NCBI RefSeq assembly: GCF_016025255.1 | Contig: NZ_CP065592.1 | Coordinates: 787,122 to 851,121 of the forward strand | DNA from: Sphingosinicella flava | GTDB taxonomy: Bacteria; Pseudomonadota; Alphaproteobacteria; Sphingomonadales; Sphingomonadaceae | Direction: 5' to 3' | Length of the DNA: 64,000 nt | Shown: piece after piece, positions 37,045 to 43,166 of the stretch | How positions within the stretch are numbered: position 1 is the stretch's first letter | Layout: every line of letters begins with the position of its first letter | Position numbers and translations under genes: made by a program | Notes under the pieces: model-generated | Databases searched by the model: none | Told to the model about the DNA's origin: nothing | The model's input: only the letters and a program-made list of their open reading frames with translations

Positions 37045-37060
37045 TGGCACGGCTCTTGTA
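37045..37060 (+). promoter_or_regulatory. sigma-54 promoter of the psp operon
   Basis: TGGCACG-GCTC-TTGTA matches the -24/-12 consensus TGGCACG-N4-TTGCA with one change (GT instead of GC at -13/-12) and exact spacing. It points to the psp operon, and the divergent gene encodes the matching activator. The predicted start is near 37071. A 9-bp inverted repeat (CGGCTCTTG at 37050-37058, CAAGAGCCG at 37071-37079) overlaps the -12 box and the start point. Confidence 0.85.
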
Positions 37061-37113
37061 ACATAATTGGCAAGAGCCGCCGTCAGGCAGCCCAGGGTTC
37101 AAGGAGAAAGACC

Positions 37114-37260
37114 ATGTTCAATATCGACCTCAACAGCATTCAGCGCGTTGCCGTTTCCGCCGTCGCTGCCCTCGTGTTCAGCACCACCTGCATCGGCATG
37201 GCCGTCGCTCCGGCGGCCGCGGAACAAGGCGCGCCGGTCGTTGCCGTACTGAGTGCCTAA
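37114..37260 (+). CDS. 48-residue exported or membrane peptide, first gene of the psp operon
   Basis: A short gene not recognised as a known family. ATG at 37114 follows AAGGAGAAAG with good spacing, and the frame ends at TAA 37260. The product starts MFNIDLNSIQRVAVSAVAAL, followed by VFSTTCIGMAVAPAAAEQG and a short tail APVVAVLSA. The middle 22 residues are hydrophobic and end in APAAAEQ, which looks like a signal peptidase site; the alternative is a single-span membrane peptide with one cysteine. It lies 43 bases after the predicted sigma-54 start and 72 bases before pspA, so it should be the first product made upon envelope stress. Confidence 0.65.
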   Translation: MFNIDLNSIQRVAVSAVAALVFSTTCIGMAVAPAAAEQGAPVVAVLSA

Positions 37261-37332
37261 AGCCGGACCAATCTGCTATAAGGGTTGCAGAGAGCTTCCG
37301 GCTTTTAAAAGATCTCAAGGAGTTTCAGTTTG

Positions 37333-38010
37333 ATGGGTATCTTTTCGCGGACACGGGACATCATCGCCGCCAACGTGACCGACCTGCTCGACAAGGCGGA
37401 GGATCCGGGCAAGATGATCCGCATGATCATCCTGGAGATGGAGGAAACGCTCGTCGAGGTCCGCGCCTCGGCCGCGCGCTCCATCGCCGATCAGAAGGAG
37501 ATGCGCCGCCAGATCGCCAAGCTGGAGAAAATCCAGGAAGGCTGGGTCGAAAAGGCCGAGCTGGCGCTTTCGAAGGACCGCGAGGATCTCGCCAAGGCGG
37601 CTTTGGTGGAAAAGCAGAAGGCGGCTGAAATGGCCGACGGCTTGAAGTCCGAAATCGCGGTGCTGGACGATGCGCTCCGCGCGTCGGAAGCCGATATCGC
37701 CAAGCTGCAGAACAAATTGCGCGAGGCGCGGACCCGCCAGAACGCGATCGCCAGCCGGATGGAAAGCGCCCACAATCGCGCCCGCCTCCGCGAAATGTAT
37801 GCCGGTCCCAAGACGAGCGAAGCGTTCAGCCGCTTCGACGTGCTGGAGCGCCGCGTCGATTTCGCCGAGGGCCATGCCGACGCGCTCGCGCTGGGCGCTC
37901 CGCCCAAGACGCTGGAAGAAGAAATCGCCGAACTCCGCAACGCCGAGAAGATCGAGGCGGAGCTCGAGGCCCTGAAGGCCAAAAACCGCAACTCCGGTCA
38001 GGAAGGCTAA
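37333..38010 (+). CDS. pspA: phage shock protein A (PspA/IM30 family)
   Basis: Peripheral inner-membrane protein that forms large helical assemblies on stressed membranes and also represses PspF. The 225-residue protein is nearly all helix: the amphipathic N-terminus GIFSRTRDIIAANVTDLLDK, then coiled-coil repeats such as IADQKEMRRQIAKLEKIQ and AKLQNKLREARTRQNAIA. The length and the motif EDPGKMIRMIILEMEETLVE are diagnostic. ATG 37333 is chosen over an adjacent TTG at 37330; AAGGAG lies 10 bases upstream. It is followed after 3 bases by pspB. Confidence 0.96.
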   Translation: MGIFSRTRDIIAANVTDLLDKAEDPGKMIRMIILEMEETLVEVRASAARSIADQKEMRRQIAKLEKIQEGWVEKAELALSKDREDLAKAALVEKQKAAEMADGLKSEIAVLDDALRASEADIAKLQNKLREARTRQNAIASRMESAHNRARLREMYAGPKTSEAFSRFDVLERRVDFAEGHADALALGAPPKTLEEEIAELRNAEKIEAELEALKAKNRNSGQEG

Positions 38011-38013
38011 GTC

Positions 38014-38316
38014 ATGGATCCGACAGGCGTCATCGCAATCGTATCGATCTTCCTCGGCCTGCCGTGGATCATTTTTCACTACATTACCAAATGGAAAAGT
38101 GCCGCGACGCTGACCACCGAGGACGAAAACCTCCTCGACGGCCTGCATGAAATGGCGCGCCGCCTTGAAGACCGCCTTTCGACCATCGAACGGATCATGT
38201 CGGCGGAAAATCCGGGCTGGCGCACGGTGACTCACGATCCGGTCGCCAGTCTCCCCGTCCGCGATCTCGGCGAGATCGACCGCGACCTCGAAGAATTGAG
38301 GAGCCTCCGCAAATGA
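38014..38316 (+). CDS. pspB: phage shock protein B-like envelope stress membrane protein
   Basis: A 100-residue protein with one N-terminal transmembrane helix (GVIAIVSIFLGLPWIIFHYI) and a cytoplasmic helical tail. In enterobacteria PspB and PspC sense membrane damage and pull PspA off PspF. The segment LEDRLSTIERIM corresponds to the PspB leucine-zipper region; the tail ends EIDRDLEELRSLRK. It is longer than E. coli PspB (about 74 residues). It starts 3 bases after the pspA stop and its own stop overlaps pspC by four bases. Its helix motif recurs in the next four proteins. Confidence 0.9.
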   Translation: MDPTGVIAIVSIFLGLPWIIFHYITKWKSAATLTTEDENLLDGLHEMARRLEDRLSTIERIMSAENPGWRTVTHDPVASLPVRDLGEIDRDLEELRSLRK

Positions 38317-38693
38317 GCGCGCGTCACACCAAATTCTATCGCGACAAGCAGAATGCCAAATGGCTGGGCGTCTGCGCGGGCATCGCCGATTATACCGGCA
38401 TCGACGTCACCCTGATCCGCATCGGCCTCGTCGCCGCGACCATGCTGGGTTCGGGCGCACCGTTCATCGTCTATCTCATCGCCGGCTACATCGCCCCGTC
38501 GAAGCCGCGCGAATTGGATTACACCACGCCGGACGACAAAAAATTCTGGCAGGGCGTCCGCGCCTCGCCGACCCGGACGGTGAAGACGGTACGCTCCAAA
38601 TTCCGCGACATCGACCGCCGCCTCGCCAATATCGAAACTTATGTCACGAGTTCCGACAACCGGCTCGCCGACGAAATCGAAAAATTGCGCTGA
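38313..38693 (+). CDS. pspC: phage shock protein C-like envelope stress protein
   Basis: A 126-residue inner-membrane protein. The PspC domain is visible as KFYRDKQNAKWLGVCAGIAD, then VTLIRIGLVAATMLGSGAPF and a hydrophobic segment IVYLIAGYIAP. After a linker the C-terminus is a helix RRLANIETYVTSSDNRLADE followed by IEKLR, similar to the tails of the neighbouring small proteins. The start overlaps pspB (ATGA). A 38-base gap separates it from the next gene. Role: membrane sensor acting on the PspA-PspF pair, by family. Confidence 0.92.
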   Translation: MSARHTKFYRDKQNAKWLGVCAGIADYTGIDVTLIRIGLVAATMLGSGAPFIVYLIAGYIAPSKPRELDYTTPDDKKFWQGVRASPTRTVKTVRSKFRDIDRRLANIETYVTSSDNRLADEIEKLR

Positions 38694-38731
38694 CAGCTTA
38701 GCGGCAACCGCATCAATCAAAGGAAGCGGAA

Positions 38732-39052
38732 ATGGAAAAATTTGCTTTCATGTCTCAATTCTTTCCACTTGCGGTGATCATGGCCGCGATCGGGGTGGGC
38801 GGCTGGGTCTTCACCACCTGGCTTCGCATCAAAAACGGCTATCCGCTCGAAAATAGCTGGGGAAAGCCGATCTACCCCAAGCAGAATGACGAGACGATCG
38901 AACGGGTGAAGTTGCTCACCCAGGAAAATGCCCAGCTCCGCGCCGAACTTGGTTCGATCAAGGATCGGCTCGCCACCGTCGAACGCATCGTCACCGACGA
39001 CAGCCACCGCCTGACGCAGGAAATCGAAGCCCTGCGCCTGCCGAAGAATTGA
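38732..39052 (+). CDS. psp-operon small membrane protein 1
   Basis: Not a named family that I recognise. 106 residues: one transmembrane helix near the N-terminus (FFPLAVIMAAIGVGGWVFTTW), a short loop with NGYPLENSWGKPIYPKQND, then a coiled-coil-like helix ENAQLRAELGSIKDRLATVE and the end ERIVTDDSHRLTQEIEALR. The ribosome-binding site AAAGGAAG lies 9 bases upstream. The architecture copies PspB (short N-terminal anchor plus cytoplasmic helix), and the terminal motif is shared with the next two genes, so a role in the same membrane-stress complex is inferred. Confidence 0.75.
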   Translation: MEKFAFMSQFFPLAVIMAAIGVGGWVFTTWLRIKNGYPLENSWGKPIYPKQNDETIERVKLLTQENAQLRAELGSIKDRLATVERIVTDDSHRLTQEIEALRLPKN

Positions 39053-39059
39053 GGGACTT

Positions 39060-39335
39060 ATGCTAGAAGATCTGTTGAAGGCCTTTACCGTGCTGGTGGT
39101 CATCGGCCTGCCCGTCACGCTCATCTTCGGCCAAGGCCTCATCAAGCGCTTCCTCGAACATCGCGAGAAGAAGCTGGAGATCGAGGCGCGCATGACGGCG
39201 GAGAAGGCGGCGCAATATGCCGCTCACACCGAGCGGCTGGAACAGAGGGTGCGCGTGCTGGAGCGGATCGTCACCGAAAAGGGCATTGCGGTGTCCGACG
39301 AGATCGAACGCCTGCGCCACACGCCGATCAACTAA
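39060..39335 (+). CDS. psp-operon small membrane protein 2
   Basis: A 91-residue protein with an N-terminal transmembrane segment (FTVLVVIGLPVTLIFGQGLI) followed by a strongly charged helix, FLEHREKKLEIEARMTAEKA, then ERLEQRVRVLERIVTEKGIA and EIERLRHTPIN. No known family recognised. It begins 7 bases after the stop of the previous small protein, with GAGGGA just upstream. The ending (LERIVT, EIE, LR) aligns with that of its two neighbours without gaps. Probably a PspB-like coiled-coil partner at the inner membrane. Confidence 0.75.
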   Translation: MLEDLLKAFTVLVVIGLPVTLIFGQGLIKRFLEHREKKLEIEARMTAEKAAQYAAHTERLEQRVRVLERIVTEKGIAVSDEIERLRHTPIN

Positions 39336-39363
39336 ACATCAGCATTTTAGGGAGTTACGTGGC

Positions 39364-39609
39364 ATGAATCCGTTCGAAATGGTGGTGATCATCGTCGCCA
39401 TCGTCTCCATCGCCAGCATCATCAAAGCCAAATATGGCGTCCGTCGCGACCGTCACGGCAACGAATATCATGTGAACGATGCCGAGGCCGGGCGCCTGCG
39501 CGACGAAGTGAAGATATTGCGCGACCGCGTCGCCGTCCTCGAACGCATCGCGACCGACAAGGAAAGCAGCCTGGAACGCGAGATCGAAAGGCTTAGGGAC
39601 CAGCGCTGA
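39364..39609 (+). CDS. psp-operon small membrane protein 3
   Basis: An 81-residue protein. The start at 39364 follows GGGAG and drops 49 non-conserved codons of a longer open frame. A transmembrane helix (PFEMVVIIVAIVSIASIIKA) is followed by a basic turn (KYGVRRDRHGNEYHV) and a helix ending RLRDEVKILRDRVAVLERIA then EREIERLRDQR. This is the shortest member of the local series of membrane-anchored helices. It is the last gene of the psp operon; a CCTCCCCCTTGATGGGGGAGG hairpin follows 7 bases after the stop. Confidence 0.75.
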   Translation: MNPFEMVVIIVAIVSIASIIKAKYGVRRDRHGNEYHVNDAEAGRLRDEVKILRDRVAVLERIATDKESSLEREIERLRDQR

Positions 39610-39615
39610 CGATAG

Positions 39616-39638
39616 CCTCCCCCTTGATGGGGGAGGGG
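39616..39638. repeat. palindromic repeat type E, short copy, after the psp operon
   Basis: CCTCCCCC-TTGAT-GGGGGAGG forms an 8-bp stem with a 5-base loop. It is the half-element of the long copy at 25413-25520 and probably ends or stabilises the psp transcript. Confidence 0.7.
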
Positions 39639-39683
39639 GATAGATCGCTGGCTCCCCCGCCTCTCCTCTGATACCGCGCCGTC

Positions 39684-40091
39684 ATGACCGCGCTTGACGA
39701 TATCTACGCCGATTACGAACTGCTCGACGCCGACGACCGCTACCGTTTGCTGATCGACCTCGGCCGGACGCTGGAGCCGATGCCGGACGCGTTGAAGACC
39801 GACGCGACCCTGGTACGCGGCTGCTCGGCCGCCGTCTGGGTCTATCCGATGCCGCGCGAGGATGGCCGTCTCCATTTTCTCGCCGACAGCAATGCTGCCA
39901 TCACGAAGGGGATTATCGCGCTCGTTCTGACGACGGTGCAGGATCGGACGGCGGAGGAAATTCTGGCGACCGATATCGAAGGCGCCCTCGCCCCCTTCGA
40001 TCTGAAAAACCAGCTGAGCTCCAACCGGACGCAGGGCATTCCCAACATGATCGCGCTCATCCGGCAAACCGCGGAACGGCTGCGCGGATGA
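39684..40091 (+). CDS. sufE: SufE family sulfur acceptor protein
   Basis: Accepts persulfide sulfur from a SufS/CsdA-type cysteine desulfurase and raises its activity in Fe-S cluster assembly. The 135-residue protein has the acceptor cysteine in TLVRGCSAAVWVYP near residue 47, and the family helix AAITKGIIALVLTTVQDRTAEE. Its stop overlaps the next gene by four bases. The cysteine desulfurases at 58078-60371 are IscS/NifS-like rather than SufS-like, so its direct partner is probably encoded elsewhere. Confidence 0.93.
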   Translation: MTALDDIYADYELLDADDRYRLLIDLGRTLEPMPDALKTDATLVRGCSAAVWVYPMPREDGRLHFLADSNAAITKGIIALVLTTVQDRTAEEILATDIEGALAPFDLKNQLSSNRTQGIPNMIALIRQTAERLRG

Positions 40092-40543
40092 ATGCCGGCG
40101 ACGCCCTTCGCAATATGCAGGGTTTCGACCCGAAGCTCTTCGCCGAATTTGCGGGCCGCGTCGGCCATGGCGGCGCGCTCCGCATCGATTATCGCGATCA
40201 CGGCGCCGACTGGGCGGAATTGTCGCTCGATTATCGCGAAGATTTGATCGGAGTGGAGGAAACCGGCGTGATCGCGTCCGGGCCGATCATCAGCCTGATG
40301 GACATGGCGACCAGCACGGCGATCTGGGTGAAAATCGGCCGCTTCCGGCATCAGGCGACGCTTGACATGCGCGTCGACTATCTGCGCCCTGCGACGCCTG
40401 GGCGGACGATTATCGGTCGCGGCGAATGCTATCGCATCACCAGCAAGATCGCCTTCGTCCGCGGCGTCGCGCATGACGGAGACCTGGGCGATCCGGTAGC
40501 CAACGTCACCGGCACCTTCATGTTCATGGAGAAGCGGACGTAA
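40088..40543 (+). CDS. PaaI-type hotdog-fold thioesterase
   Basis: A 151-residue acyl-CoA thioesterase-like protein of the hotdog fold. The helix and catalytic region GPIISLMDMATSTAIWVKIG carries Asp in the position expected for PaaI-type enzymes, followed by the strand QATLDMRVDYLRPATPGR and NVTGTFMFM. The N-terminal 30 residues are helical and variable. It overlaps sufE by four bases (ATGA), so both are likely made together. The acyl-CoA substrate is unknown. A type A palindromic repeat follows the stop. Confidence 0.82.
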   Translation: MNAGDALRNMQGFDPKLFAEFAGRVGHGGALRIDYRDHGADWAELSLDYREDLIGVEETGVIASGPIISLMDMATSTAIWVKIGRFRHQATLDMRVDYLRPATPGRTIIGRGECYRITSKIAFVRGVAHDGDLGDPVANVTGTFMFMEKRT

Positions 40544-40551
40544 AACACCGT

Positions 40552-40622
40552 TGTGCTCCGGCGAAAGCCGGAGCCCAGTCGTTCGTTCGCGCCGCTGGGC
40601 TCCGGCTTTCGCCGGAGCGCAA
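40552..40622. repeat. palindromic repeat type A, copy 2 (intergenic)
   Basis: GCTCCGGCGAAAGCCGGAGC hairpin, CCCAG, spacer, CTGGG, GCTCCGGCTTTCGCCGGAGC hairpin. It fills the gap between two convergent genes and ends at the stop codon of the J-domain gene. Confidence 0.85.
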
Positions 40623-41153
40623 CTAGCTGGCGGCCCGCCGTTCCTCAGCCTTCGACAACACCTCATAGGCCGACGTGATCGCCTGAAACCGTGTGGCGGC
40701 ATCGGCATCGTCAGGGGCCACGTCGGGGTGGTTGGCCTTGGCGAGGCGGCGATAGGCGGCCTTGATCTCGTCGAAGGAGGCATCCACCTCGACACCCAGA
40801 ACATCCAGCGCCCGCATCTCGTCGCGGCTGCGGGTGCCGTCCCCCTCTCCGCCCCAGCCGTAAAACTTGGCCTGGCCATAGGCGCCGGCATCGCGCTGCT
40901 CGCCCGCGGCACGCGCTTCGGCTTCTTCCTTGGAGAGGCCGGCGAAATAGTCCCAGCCCTTGTTATATTCGGCCGCATGGCGTTCGCAGAAATACCAGCG
41001 GTCCGGACGGTTGGGCGATTTGGGCGCGGGCCGGTCGCCAGGCTCATCGCAGCCTTCACGGTCGCAGGGGCGCACCTGCTGCGCCACGCGCTCGCTGCCA
41101 TAAGCGCGCCAGCGCGGAAAACCCCAGTCATTCGATCGAGTCTGACGTCCCAT
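40623..41153 (-). CDS. J-domain (DnaJ-like) protein
   Basis: A 176-residue co-chaperone-like protein with the J domain at the C-terminus instead of the N-terminus: ALDVLGVEVDASFDEIKAAY, then RRLAKANHPDVAPDDADAAT. The essential HPD tripeptide is intact, so it should stimulate an Hsp70 ATPase. The N-terminal 60 residues contain CDREGCDEPGDRPAP and WYFCERHAAEYNKGWDYFAG, with three Cys and a CxxH-like arrangement that may bind zinc. The start at 41153 gives MGRQTRSNDWG. A small family with this layout is common in alphaproteobacteria. Confidence 0.85.
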   Translation of the reverse strand: MGRQTRSNDWGFPRWRAYGSERVAQQVRPCDREGCDEPGDRPAPKSPNRPDRWYFCERHAAEYNKGWDYFAGLSKEEAEARAAGEQRDAGAYGQAKFYGWGGEGDGTRSRDEMRALDVLGVEVDASFDEIKAAYRRLAKANHPDVAPDDADAATRFQAITSAYEVLSKAEERRAAS

Positions 41154-41192
41154 GATCACCCACTACAAGCTGGAAAACCCAGCGAAAACAAG

Positions 41193-41561
41193 CCAGAGGG
41201 TCTATAAGCCGGGTTCTGTCCATCCCCGCTTTCGCGAAGACTGTGCGGCCATTCCTCTAGGAGGCGGATCGCTCCGCCCCTCAAGCAACCAACCCGGGCG
41301 GTCCGGCCGGAACAAGGCCACCATGCCGCCCCTATTCGGTCTTGCTCCCGGTGGGGTTTGCCATGCCGTTCCCGTTGCCGGGCCCGCGGTGCGCTCTTGC
41401 CGCACCCTTTCGACCTTACCGCACCGAAGAGCGGCGGTATGCTTTCTGTGGCACTTTCCCTGGGGTCGCCCCCGCCGGACGTTATCCGGCACCGTTGTTC
41501 CGTGGAGCCCGGACTTTCCTCGCCCCGCATTGCTGCAGGCCGCGGCCGCCCGACCCTCTGG
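41193..41561 (-). ncRNA. rnpB: RNase P RNA
   Basis: Catalytic RNA that trims the 5-prime leader of tRNA precursors. On the minus strand the ends pair as P1 (CCAGAGGGTC at the 5-prime end, GACCCTCTGG at the 3-prime end). Universal parts are readable: GAGGAAAGTCCGGGCTCCAC (CR-I), AGGGTGCGGCAAGAGCGCAC, GGCAAACCCC, then TGGACAGAACCCGGCTTATA near the 3-prime end. Length about 369 bases is right for the bacterial A type. Open frames over this region are not genes. It begins about 10 bases after the stop of the amidase gene, so its promoter lies in that gene. Confidence 0.97.
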
Positions 41562-41571
41562 TAAGCCCTAT

Positions 41572-42264
41572 CTAGTCGTCGCCTTGCGGTTTGGGAAGGA
41601 GAAGCGCGAGGAGAAGCGACCGGCACTCGCCGTCGATCGTCCCGTCGATCAATTCGGGGCGAAACCGGCGTTGAAAGGCGACGGTGGCGGCAAGGGCATC
41701 GCTGACGTCGTAGCCGAAGCGTTCGAGCGCGAGCAGAAAGGCGCTGTCCGACCAGCCGGGATCGACCAGATTCTTCGCGGGCCTGGGCAGCGCCAGCCGC
41801 AGCTTGGCGAGACGGTACCAGGGGAAAAGCTCGCCCGGATCCTGCTTGCGCCGCGGCGCGACATCGGAATGTCCGACGATATTGCCCCGAGTGATGCCGT
41901 GCCGCTCCTTGATCTCCGCAACGAGCGGGATCAGCGCCTCGATCTGGGCGTCCGGAAAAGGCCGGTAGCCGAATTCGTGGCCCGGATTGACCATCTCGAT
42001 TCCAACGCTCGCCGAATTGACGTCCGTGATGCCCCGCCAAAAGGATTGGCCCGAGTGCCAGGCGCGTTTGTCCTCATCGACCATGCGAAGAACGGTGCCG
42101 TCTTCCGTCACGACATAATGGGCGGAAACGCCGGCTTGCGGATCGGCCAGGCGATCGATCGCGGCTTCGGCCGTTTCCATGCCCGTATAGTGAAGCACGA
42201 TCATCGATACCGGCAGCAAGCGGTCGCCGAAATTGGGGGATGGATGATCGATTGGCTCTGTCAT
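41572..42264 (-). CDS. N-acetylmuramoyl-L-alanine amidase (AmiD/AmpD family)
   Basis: Zinc amidase that cleaves the MurNAc-L-Ala bond. The 230-residue protein has an Amidase_2 domain: IVLHYTGMETAEAAI with the first zinc His, SAHYVVTEDGTV, AWHSGQSFWRG, SVGIEMVNPGHEFG with catalytic Glu, and VGHSDVAPRRKQDPG with His and Lys/Asp near residue 150. A short C-terminal helical domain resembles a peptidoglycan-binding domain (SAFLLALERFGYDVSDALAA). No signal peptide is seen, so it may act on cytoplasmic muropeptides and supply the AmgK-MurU recycling route. rnpB follows at once. Confidence 0.9.
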   Translation of the reverse strand: MTEPIDHPSPNFGDRLLPVSMIVLHYTGMETAEAAIDRLADPQAGVSAHYVVTEDGTVLRMVDEDKRAWHSGQSFWRGITDVNSASVGIEMVNPGHEFGYRPFPDAQIEALIPLVAEIKERHGITRGNIVGHSDVAPRRKQDPGELFPWYRLAKLRLALPRPAKNLVDPGWSDSAFLLALERFGYDVSDALAATVAFQRRFRPELIDGTIDGECRSLLLALLLPKPQGDD

Positions 42265-42311
42265 GCCACCCTAAATGACGGGGGTGATACCGTTTTGGCA
42301 ATGGCGGAGTG

Positions 42312-43166
42312 TCAGGCCGCCGTCGATTTCAAGGTTGCGGCCGGCACTTCAACCGGACTGTAGAGGCCGCGGAAATTGGCGTTGGATACGAACGACTTGC
42401 TCTGCCCGATCACCGTTTCTCCGGCACCGAGCATCAGGAAGCCGTCGGGCGCGATCGCCTGCGACAACCGGGCAAAGACGGTCCCGCGCGCGGCTTCCTG
42501 AAAATAGAGCAGGACGTTCCGGCACAGGATGATGTCGAAACGGCCGGGAGGCGGCGCCGCATCCATCAGGCTGTGCGTGCGGAACCGCACCCGCGCCCGC
42601 AGGCCTTCAAGGACGCGCCATTGGCCTTCGCCTTCCGCTTCGAGCCAGCGGATCATTTGCACGACCGGCAGACCGCGCTGCACTTCGAATTGCGAATAGA
42701 GCCCGCTCCGGGCCTGCTGGATCGCGGTTTGCGACACGTCGGTGCCCAGGATATCGACGGTCCAGCCGTCCCAACGCGCCTGGTCCTCGGCGATGGCCAT
42801 GGCAATCGAATAGACTTCCTGGCCCGTGGAACAGCCCGCGCACCAGATGGACAGTCTCTTCCCCCGCTCCCGCGCGCTCTGCAAGGAGGGCAAGGCGCTG
42901 GACAGGAGAAGGTCGAATGCGGCGCGATCCCGGTAGAAATAGGTTTCGTTGTTGAGAAGCGCGTCGACCACGGCGTCCGCCAGACCGGGATCGCGCGCGG
43001 ACACGAGGTCGGTCAGCAGCTGGTCGATGCTCTCCATGTTGCGAGCGCGCAGCAAGCCTTTCAGCGCCGTTTCGATCCGCCAGCGGCGGCTGCTGGCGAG
43101 CTGCTGTCCCGTTCGCGCCTCGAGAAGGTTCGCCAGGATGCGAATGGCGGAATCGCTTACTTGCAC
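42312..43166 (-). CDS. cheR: chemotaxis protein methyltransferase CheR
   Basis: Methylates glutamates of chemoreceptors using SAM. The 284-residue protein has the N-terminal helical domain (residues 1-70) and the methyltransferase domain with NNETYFYRDRAAFDLLL, LSIWCAGCSTGQEVYSIAMA, VDILGTDVSQTAIQQA and FDIILCRNVLLYF. The start GTG at 43166 follows GGGAGG and overlaps the end of cheB by 10 bases; the longer frame has no family similarity upstream. Last gene of the che cluster. No chemoreceptor gene is in the window. Confidence 0.94.
   Translation of the reverse strand: MQVSDSAIRILANLLEARTGQQLASSRRWRIETALKGLLRARNMESIDQLLTDLVSARDPGLADAVVDALLNNETYFYRDRAAFDLLLSSALPSLQSARERGKRLSIWCAGCSTGQEVYSIAMAIAEDQARWDGWTVDILGTDVSQTAIQQARSGLYSQFEVQRGLPVVQMIRWLEAEGEGQWRVLEGLRARVRFRTHSLMDAAPPPGRFDIILCRNVLLYFQEAARGTVFARLSQAIAPDGFLMLGAGETVIGQSKSFVSNANFRGLYSPVEVPAATLKSTAA

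Noticed and set aside
37067-37252. 61-codon open frame before pspA
   Set aside because: It starts within the sigma-54 hairpin and reads the true 48-codon gene in the wrong frame.
41156-42040. Long minus-strand open frame over the amidase 5-prime part and rnpB
   Set aside because: It is antisense-like frame noise in GC-rich DNA and covers the RNase P RNA; no family features.
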